This document shows, piece after piece, positions 55,708-64,000 of a stretch of 64,000 nt of DNA (position 1 is its first letter; each line of letters starts with the position of its first letter). A program made the translations under genes and the position numbers. This DNA comes from Lytechinus pictus (lineage: Eukaryota > Echinodermata > Echinoidea > Temnopleuroida > Toxopneustidae). The DNA lies in the NCBI RefSeq assembly GCF_037042905.1, contig NC_087252.1:26573494-26637493 (forward strand), read 5' to 3'. Below the pieces are notes generated by a model. The model was given only the letters and a program-made list of their open reading frames with translations. It had not been told where the DNA came from and did not search any database.

Positions 55708-58085
55708 ACCAGGATCTACATGTAGCTAGGAATGCCGGTGGGTGATGCAAAACTGTTCTCTTTGAAATAATGTACTTGGTTGTATTTGTTAAGATCTCTT
55801 TTTTATTTGTTTATATTTGTTATTGTTTGTATATCCAAAGGAACTGTTGCTGAGCTAGCGCCATGAGCGTATCTGGACGGTGTGTGCGCTCAATAAGATA
55901 TCACAATTATTATTATTTTATCAGGAGGGGGGGGGGGACACCACGCCCCCATTATTTTCAAATTTTGTACAGCATCCTATGGAAGAGGGACATCTGGGGT
56001 CTCTTTTAAAACCTGTTATTCAACAATAGAGCCTAGAGGCTTCTGAAATCCTCCAGGCTGATTGGCTGATAGTAAATTTGTTGTAGAAATATTAATATGA
56101 CAAGTCTTTAATATGAAACATGCCCCTGGTCCCCCCTACATGTACATGTCGATGGATAAAAAATATCAAGTTTAAGTTTTGAAATTTATTGATCAAAATC
56201 CACAATTATTGGATCATTCTCAATTTGACTGTAAACACTTTTTATATGAACAATTACATGTACAGTGAAACACAAAAATAAAATCAATTACAAAAACACC
56301 CATAGAGAGAGAGAGAGAGAGAGATGTATTCATGTAGAATATATTGGGCCCTTTTTTTTAACAGATATATTGTAATAGTTTTTTAAAGAAACGTGTTGTG
56401 AACCATTTTGTGAACCATATCATGAGATCACTGCTTATGCCTGTGAATACATGTATTGCACAATAATGAATGGAAATGTCACAATCTTTATAGGGACACC
56501 CCCATTTTCATTTTGAAATACATGAGAGTTCTTTCATTTTGCTGTCACCCTGACATTTTTTGTGACTAGTTTTATGAATATGAAATTCTATAAAGTTCAA
56601 AGAGACACAATTAAGTGTGAATGTGCTGTATATAGTATAAATATTTGTAAAAATTCCCCGTTCTATAAATGCATATTCTGCCTTGCAGCCTGACTGGGGT
56701 AGCCATGCTATAAAGGTGGGATACGCAGTGCTCAAAAATAGAACATTGCATACATGTTTTAGTATTGATTTTTAATATGTGATTGTCTCTTTTAAACAAT
56801 ATTGTGATGTACAGTGTACAAGTAACAGTACTGTACATGTACATATTTTGTAGGCCTATGTTTTTTTTTGTTTTGCAATCCAATAGAGCCTGTTGTAGTC
56901 TTATACTGCAGACGCTATAAATGTTGATTAGCGTCTCTGCATACATCATACAGCCACAATTATACACAACTGAGGGTCATGGAGATTTGGCATTATTTAT
57001 TCATCGCAAGTATTATTGGGTATTTTCATGACTGTGCACTCTGAGTGTTGTCTCCGAAAAGCAGAAATCAATAACTTTTAGTCTACATCATTGAATGCCC
57101 CTATACATGTAAAGTCTCCTTTCATACAATTTCACAGAAACATGTAGAGGGGAGATGAAGGGGGGGGGGGGCAGCCACTGGGGGGGGGGGTGTGTTTGAG
57201 GGAAGATTGGATGCTACCATGATACTGGTCACGCCCTGAAATACAGTAGTTTAATTTGGCCTGTGGTGTACATGTAGTTTGTCGTGCAAGTTACCCTTTA
57301 TACTCAAGGAAAGAGGTCTAAATATGTAGTCTACGGTCCCTGCCAATTGAATTGTGTACAGGAGGCCCCTCTTGTCCTGAAATTGTATCAACAGCACGTT
57401 TGTGCTATTCTTGTGTAAAGACCTACTTGTTGATCAATGTTCCAATCAGGGTCTATGCCTGCAGACTAGGGGTGGGGGCACTTCATATCATATTAAAGAA
57501 GTTTAATACATTTAGTTTTGGGCAATTGGGAGTCAACATGGGGGGGGGGGTGCCCCTTTTACCCCCTGGATAGATCTGCACCAGTATACAAAGAATCCTC
57601 TCACTTTATAATAAACATGGGAAAGTCTTTTCTCAGATAGTAATCAGGTCTGAGTGCACAGACTATTCAAATTCAGCAGCAAAGGTCAGAATTGACAGGC
57701 AAATGTAATTTATTCTCCCTTCCAGGTGTTATTCTATAATTTACCCCAACCCATATTTTTTTTTTACTAAAGGCCAAGTGATGTAGGCCTACATGAACAT
57801 TGTGTCCTCATGGATATATGATAAATTGGATTCTGATTAAACTATATCTATAGTATAAAAATTGAAGTTTTTTTTCTTCAGATGATGTACATGTACAATA
57901 CATGTATTTATGATAACAAAATAATGGGAATTTATTTTATTGTGATTCTTTTTGGCATACAGATAGAGTACATAATGCCTGTGTCTGATAATTTGTAAAA
58001 ATGCATAGCTTTTAATATTTTACATCAATCTGTATGCTTTTGATTTGTTTGAGTACTGCACATGTTTTCTCACAATCAACTTGAG
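55708..58085 (+). other. Intron-like DNA, nothing recognised
   Basis: Poly-G runs at 55927, 57162, 57181 and 57541, and many ACATGTAC palindromes. The frame at 57352-57573 has no recognisable domain. Confidence 0.35.
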
Positions 58086-58657
58086 TTAAAGGAAAATGAA
58101 ACCCTTGAAACCAGCTGAATTCATATCAAAGAGAAAAATCAAAGAAACATATTGTTGAAAGTTTGAGGAAGATTGCATGAATAATAAGAAAGTTATGAGC
58201 ATTTGAATATTGAGATCACTAATGCCATGTAGTTCCTCCCATTGGCAATGCGACCAAGATCTGTGATGTCACACACGTACAACTCCCTCATTACTTTAGT
58301 ACTTATTTCACTTTATTCTCACTTTTATAGAGTCGATCACAAGGTGAGGTGTTCTCTTTATGAGAGGACAAGTACATCATTGATGAATCGTTTGTCATAT
58401 GATTAGAATGAGCAAAAAGAGATGTTTTGGGGTATATTTTCAGTGTCCAAAAGGGGAGAGTTGTTCATCTGTGACATCATAGATCTTGGTCGCATTGCCA
58501 ATGGGAGGATCTCCATAGCATTAGTGATCTCGACATTCTAATGCTCATAACTCCTCTATTGCTAGTCCTATTTTACTCAAACTTTTGTTGATCTTATTCT
58601 TTGATTTTTCTGCTTTCACAAAAGCTAACTTGCTCCAAGAGTTTCATTCTCCTTTAA
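58086..58657. mobile_element. TTAAAGG palindromic MITE, second copy of the 25375 family
   Basis: Ends TTAAAGGAAAATGAAAC and GTTTCATTCTCCTTTAA. Arms CCCATTGGCAATGCGACCAA and TTGGTCGCATTGCCAATGGG are perfectly complementary. Confidence 0.82.
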
Positions 58658-58788
58658 TGTGGACTTTTGTCTTTAAATTCCATACATGTAGTATGGTACC
58701 TAATATTCATTCAAAGATCAATGGTAGTGGATCTCAACACACCCAAACTGGACTCTCTGTAAATACTATTGCACAGCCTTTTCATTCC

Positions 58789-59140
58789 AGACACTGTCCA
58801 ACCCTCTCCATCAATCTTCCTCAGGGAGTGGAGAATGAAATTAAATTAAAACATGCTTGCTTTTATACTAGTGTGAACATGCTTCCCTCCTTGACCCTTT
58901 AGACCTGCCTACAGCACCCTTGGAGAGCCTTCTCCTTCTAGACACCCTCCAACCCTCTCTATCAATCCTCCCCAGGGAGTGGTGAACGACCATTAGTTGC
59001 GTGCTTACTTCTTAGTGTGAACATGCTTCCCTCCTTGACCCTTTTAGACCTACCTACAGCACCCTTGCAGAGCCTTATCCTCCCAGACACCCTCCAACCC
59101 GCTACATCAATCATCACCCAAGAGATGTGTTCAGCTCAAG
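58789..59140. repeat. Tandem repeat, 145-151-bp unit, about 2.3 copies
   Basis: AGACACYSTCCAACCC starts at 58789, 58940 and 59085. The units share TGTGAACATGCTTCCCTCCT, TGACCCTTTTAGACC and CTACAGCACCCTTG. Confidence 0.8.
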
Positions 59141-59782
59141 AGCTCTGCAGGATTTGATGAAACATCATTTTACATGTAACCAACGATATATCACCAGAGC
59201 TTGTGAAAACTATAGTTACATGTACACTGTCATATATTTTGGCCATTGCAGACCTCTTTCTATTCATTGCAATAATTTTCTAAAGTCAATAACAGGTATT
59301 AATCAAAATAAATTTAGCATAATTTCAAACAGTCATAGACACACATGTACATGTACAACAGAAAGTACAATAAATGACCAAAGTATTTATAGAGAACAAT
59401 GATATAAAAATAAACTTGTTACCTTTGGAAAGAAGAGCAATCTAATGTTATTGTACTTTTTATAGGGTGGGATTTATTATATTGCTATTTTAGAGAAGTG
59501 GACAATTGAGAATTCACTGTCATTAACTTTTTAGTCTGCTATTACGATAGACTGTTGTAAAGTTGCTGCAGACAAATTAATGAATATGCTCTGTTCTACG
59601 ATAATAGGTTTGTACATACACCGATCTCTGCATTTCACTTTGTACACCTCTGCCATATGGCTCTAAAGCCTGGCATGGAGACTAGTGCAGTTGGGTGGTT
59701 ACTCCAGCAGTAGGGCAGCAGCTCATAAACATGCGTGGGTGTCAATACTCAATGACTGCCAGGCTCCCAGGGTAAACCCAGT

Positions 59783-60060
59783 ATGCAAATAGAGATGGTA
59801 ATCACATGCAAATGACATGCAAATCAGTCAAGCGGCAAACCTGGTTAGTCCGCTCGAGCAAGCCCGTGTTGTTGACATCAGCAGGGCCCAGCCAATGGGG
59901 GCTAAGTAAGCTGAGGTCACTGCACGCCCCCTTATGGCAACCGTCCCCTGATTGGCCGGGTGGGTGATGATGTCATCAGACTTGCCTGGGTCAATGAAAG
60001 CCCCGCCCATCCTTCACAAGCCTTCTACTCCGGATTACTATAGACTCCTGTGCATGAGTG
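59783..60060 (+). promoter_or_regulatory. Candidate alternative promoter inside the Capicua intron
   Basis: This is a compact cluster of classic promoter motifs: three perfect ATGCAAAT octamers (59783-59790, 59806-59813, 59817-59824), CCAAT (59892-59896), inverted CCAAT ATTGG (59951-59955), TGATGTCATCA (59968-59978) and a GC box CCCCGCCC (60001-60008). The region is much richer in GC than its surroundings. In fly and mammal Capicua a second promoter yields a short isoform joined to common downstream exons. This block sits in the right place for that, downstream of the long-form exon, but the link is inferred. Confidence 0.55.
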
Positions 60061-60333
60061 AAGTCTGCAGCTCTTGCTCTGTCGCTCTCTCTACTCTAAT
60101 GCAAAGCCTATGAAACGCCACAGCAAGGTCATAGGACTACTACTATTGTAAATGTTCGTTCTTGCCTGGCTGGACTACGGGGCCTTTAACTGCTCTGTAA
60201 AAGTAACTGCGCCAACTCGGCACACTGGCGTTGTGTTGTGGGAAAAAGAAAAAACACAGGAGATTTTTGCTTCAGTGATCAATTGTTTGCCCTTATAAAC
60301 TACTGCCACAGCAAGGATACCATTATGTCGCCA
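60050..60333 (+). other. Candidate first exon (ATG plus splice donor)
   Basis: Downstream of the promoter-like block the sequence ends in ATGTCGCCA/GTAAGC (ATG at 60325, donor GT at 60334-60335). A short upstream frame starts at the ATG of GCATGAGTGAAG (about 60053). The exon would add only Met-Ser-Pro and ends in phase 0, whereas the long-form Capicua exon ends in phase 1. Both could not join the same next exon in frame, unless the long form has further private exons as in human. Moderately likely as an exon, uncertain as Capicua. Confidence 0.35.
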
Positions 60334-61630
60334 GTAAGCTGACTTTCATTCTTTTGCTTTTGCTTCAAAGTTGTCAAACGAGCTTTGTATTTTATTGTTT
60401 TTTGTGCTAATTTTGATTAATTAATTGCCATTCATTATTGGTGTGCCATGATTTTATGTTCTTTTCATTACCCTTTAATTTGATTTCAAGTGAATTGAAA
60501 TCCTATACTAGATAGCCCTTTAGTCTATGCCTGGCTAGTCATACGGCATGTTGCATACCTCTTTATATTTGATCGTTTATGAATAATATCAATTTTTAAA
60601 AGCCCTTTTTTAATACAAGCATTAAATGGTCAGTCCTTTTATTACCATATAAATTTTCTCCTGTTCCTGAAAACATATATGTAAGACTAGTATGCCTAGA
60701 TCTATTGAAACATTGGCCCTGTCAATTGATTTAAAAGTGAAAATAGGTCATTTCCATCTGGGGTCATTGTCTACTAAATAATATCCTGTCAACTAGTCAA
60801 TAGTGTAACAATGAATGGATTATGTATCTTTTGATCAAGTTTATTCCTTGAATATCACACCTAGCGATGTGTTAAAAATAGATATTGAAAACAAATGTTT
60901 TTGTTTATGTGCATTACAAAACCGATCATACAGTAGTGCTGTTATGAAATTTCATCATCTGCATTTTCAAATTTTGTTTCCTCTCCCTTTTCTGTCATTT
61001 CCACCAGTCCAGATGTTTCTTTAAAAGTGTAAAAACTGTTAAATCCTGAACTACCTTCAATTTTATTTCATATTCACATTCTTTGGTAAATGATTTTATA
61101 CACATTGTCAAAAAAATGAAAGAGAAACAGAGAGGGAGGAGGGGGGTTAGAAAATTTGATTGAAAGTATGTTATTTGAACCAAAACTGAAAAATGAAAGA
61201 GAAACAGAGAGGGAGGAGGGGGGTTAGACAATTTGATTGAAAGTATGTTATTTGTACCAAAACTGAATTCATTTAGAAAATCTTATTTTGATGCATCTGT
61301 AAAAAATAAAAATTAAGTAAAAAAAAAAGATTTACTAGTATACAAATCTTCATATTTCATTCAATTTCCCTACATATTTTGTTGTTATTTTAAATGAAAT
61401 TGAAAACATTTATAGTTTATTCATCTGAAAGGTCTTGATCAAGATTTTCTTATTACAAAAATAAAAGAAAAACAACCTAGAATTTGTTTGTACATGTACA
61501 GTGTATATATAAGTGCAAGATTAAAAAGAATGAAAAAAAAGGCATTGAATTAATATACCATCACAGTTCTTATTTCTCATTATTGGACGGTGAGATGCTA
61601 ATACATACATGTATGTACTCAACTTCCTCT
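60334..61630 (+). other. Intron-like DNA with a 77-bp duplication
   Basis: At 61111-61262 the 77-bp unit AATGAAAGAGAAACAGAGAG...GAAAGTATGTTATTTG is present twice. No exon was recognised. Confidence 0.45.
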
Positions 61631-62244
61631 TTTAAAGGTCAAGTCCACCCCAGAAAAATGTCGATTTGAATCAATAGAGAAAAATCCAACAAGAATAACA
61701 TTGAAAATTTCATCAAAATCGGATGTAAAATAAGAAAGTTATGACATTTTAAAGTTTCGCTTATTTTTCACAAAACAGTTATGTGCACAACTCCGCAACA
61801 CATAAATGAGAGTCGGTGATGTCCTCCACTCACTATTTCTTTTGTTTTTTATTGTTTGAATTATACAATATTTCAATTTTTACATATTTCACAATAAGGA
61901 CCAGTTTTACTGAACCATGAAGTGTTAAAACAATTGTAATTCCCCATGTTCATGGAGGAAGAAAACTTATTTCACCTTCCAATGAGGAGAAAATTAAGAT
62001 ATTTCATATAATACTACTTACTAGAATACAAAATAAATTGTGAGTGAGTGATGTCATCAGTCCACTCATTTGCACACCGACCAGGATGTGCATATAACTC
62101 TTTTGTGAAATATAGCAAAACTTTAAAATGTCATAACTTTCCTATTTTACATCTGATTTTGATGAAATCTTCAGTGTTATTCTTGTTGGATTTTTCTCTA
62201 TTTGTTCAAATCAACTTTTTGTTGGGGTGGACTTGTCATTTAAA
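61631..62244. mobile_element. AAGTCCACC palindromic MITE, copy 3 (complete)
   Basis: Ends TTTAAAGGTCAAGTCCACCC and GGGTGGACTTGTCATTTAAA. Arms TAAGAAAGTTATGACATTTT and AAAATGTCATAACTTTCCTA are inverted. Confidence 0.85.
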
Positions 62245-63054
62245 GTAGATGGTCAAAGAAGAATAGAAAAAGCGGCTTCATATTCCTCAAAGATTTGATC
62301 ATTAAAACACAAGTGCTATTTTATTAAGTGAAAGATCAAAAGAAATTGAGTATGCCATTGACGTGATGGATATAGTATCATCAAAATATTAATCATAAAC
62401 AATTTTATATTTCTTAGGATCAAAGACCTGCAATTATTTTTAAAAAGATTGTAATAACAAATTAACAAACTCTCCCACAAAATACAATTTATTGGACATT
62501 CCAAGAAATATAGACTCATTTACATTTAAATAGAAGCTTTGAAGCTGTAAAAAGTAAAAGTATAACATCCAAAAAATAAACATTATCCCCACAAAGCATA
62601 AACTATTTTAATGTTTGGTCATTCCAAAGTGAGAAAATATAAATCAAAGACATGGCCAAACTAAAATCACCATATACCTTGTATTCATTTACAGATTGAA
62701 AAGGAAATGAGAAATATACATTTATGGAAACATATAAATCTTTCTGTCAAAAGCATGTCTGACATTTAGTTGATACCTTCTTTTTTTTACATGCTCCCAC
62801 TCCTTAACTCGTTAAGTTTATATTTCAGTGTGGAGAGTAATCCTTATGAAATATGTATGGATATATTTTATCTTTTGTACAGTTTAATAATCGCCATCTT
62901 GTGAGATTTGTTTTTTGTTGTTGTGATATTGCCTTTCAAGATATGGAGATATTTTAATGATGTGATTTGGTCTGTTTTGGACTGTTCCTTTTCCCCAAAT
63001 TATAAATTTTTACAAATATGCAAGTAAATTTGAATCACAGCCTCTCATGTAAAC
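62245..63054 (+). other. AT-rich intron-like DNA
   Basis: No gene, repeat boundary or RNA recognised. Confidence 0.35.
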
Positions 63055-63662
63055 TTAAATGACAAGTCCACCCTAACGAAAAGTTGATTTGAACAAAAAG
63101 AAAAATCCAACAAGCATACAGTAGCACTGAAAATTTCATCAAGATTGGATTTAATAAAATAAAAGACAGTTATGACATTTAAAGTTTTGCTTAATTTCAC
63201 AAAACAGTTATATGCACATCCTGGTCGGTATGCAAATGAGAATGATGGTGTCATCCACTCTATTTCTTTTTGTATTTCATTATATGAAATATTTTAATTT
63301 TCTCCTTATTGTCAAGTGAAAGAGCAATTAATTCCTCCCTGAACAAGTGGATTTAGCATTGTTTGATACTATATGGTACAGTCAAGTTGGTCCTTATTGT
63401 CAAATCTGTAAACAATGAAATATTGTATTAAAAAAATTAAAAACAAAAGAAATAGTGAGTGAGGGACATCATCGACTGTCTCATTTGCATGTCACTGAGT
63501 TGTACATATCACTGTTTTGTAAAACATAAGCGAAACTTTACAAAATATCATAACTTTCTTATTTTACATCCGATTTTGATGAAATTTTCAGCATTGTACT
63601 ACATGGATTTTTCTCCATTTATTCAAATCAACATTTTTCTGGGGAGGACCTGTCCCTTGAAA
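63055..63662. mobile_element. AAGTCCACC palindromic MITE, copy 4
   Basis: Ends TTAAATGACAAGTCCACCC and GGGGAGGACCTGTCCCTTGA. The interior matches copies 1-3, with GTTATATGCACATCCTGGTC and CATTTGCATGTCACTGAG arms. Confidence 0.8.
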
Positions 63663-64000
63663 TAAAAAACAATTTTCACAGAATATCTATGCCAAATACA
63701 TGAAGAACTTTTGGGAATTGGAAATACACCATTTCAGCTTATACTTTGATAGTATTTCCAGTATTTGATGTCGGCATATTTGTATTTCTTTTGTATTTAT
63801 AATAAAATGAAATGAATCGTAAGGAAATGATGATTTTGATTTTGTTCTTTTCTCAATTTCAACACTAGTATTTCCTGACATTCAAAAAGTCATTTTCACC
63901 ATTTTATCATTGAAATAACATTTATAGTAAATAACATGTTTAGATAAAACATTCTAAAAATGTGTTCCAGAAATATGGGATCATTAATTATATATACAAA
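63663..64000 (+). other. Window end, nothing recognised
   Basis: AT-rich DNA with accidental short frames only. Confidence 0.3.

Noticed and set aside
59828-60010. 60-codon minus-strand frame over the promoter-like cluster
   Set aside because: GC-rich DNA favours open frames. The frame overlaps the octamer/CCAAT block and has no recognised similarity or Kozak support.

Overview
This is a window of animal nuclear DNA with introns, about 35-38% GC by eye, densely packed with short inverted-repeat DNA transposons, simple repeats and poly-G tracts. The repeat types, the abundance of ACATGT palindromes and the two conserved genes suggest an echinoderm, most likely a sea urchin (possibly Lytechinus-like). 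That is an inference from repeat style, not a database match.

Two genes can be read with confidence. On the minus strand (24491 down to 11921) lies a complete 10-exon gene for fibrillarin, the 2'-O-methyltransferase of C/D-box snoRNPs. Every splice junction and reading-frame phase agrees, giving a 315-residue protein. Introns 2 and 4 of this gene each carry a C/D-box snoRNA on the same strand. The two are paralogues and share a 16-nt antisense element that matches a conserved stretch of 28S rRNA. The gene for the methyltransferase therefore also hosts guide RNAs for its own complex. On the plus strand, 46062-47780 is a 1.7-kb coding exon of Capicua (CIC), long-form type, with the DUF4819 region and the conserved cysteine-rich block. 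The HMG-box exons are not seen and probably lie beyond 64000.

Layout: 1-10.5 kb is repeat-rich intergenic DNA (hAT-like MITEs, TA and CAT microsatellites). 10.5-24.6 kb is the fibrillarin gene and its flanks, with introns full of MITEs, including a 0.9-kb element carrying four perfect DR1 nuclear-receptor motifs. 24.6-38.4 kb is a repeat desert: a fold-back element, a 150-160-bp tandem array interrupted by a GC-rich perfect hairpin, two 2.7-kb hAT-like elements with a periodic GC-rich motif, a tRNA-derived SINE and nested MITEs. 38.7-39.5 kb is a CCAAT-rich candidate promoter, possibly for long-form Capicua. 39.5-46 kb is intergenic or intronic. 46.06-47.78 kb is the Capicua exon. 47.8-64 kb reads as a large intron with many MITEs and, at 59.78-60.33 kb, a compact promoter-like cluster (three ATGCAAAT octamers, two CCAAT boxes, a GC box, and an ATG followed by a splice donor). 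That cluster may start a short-form Capicua transcript.

No prokaryotic features, CRISPR arrays or viral genes were seen. Most other open frames are simple-repeat or transposon artefacts.
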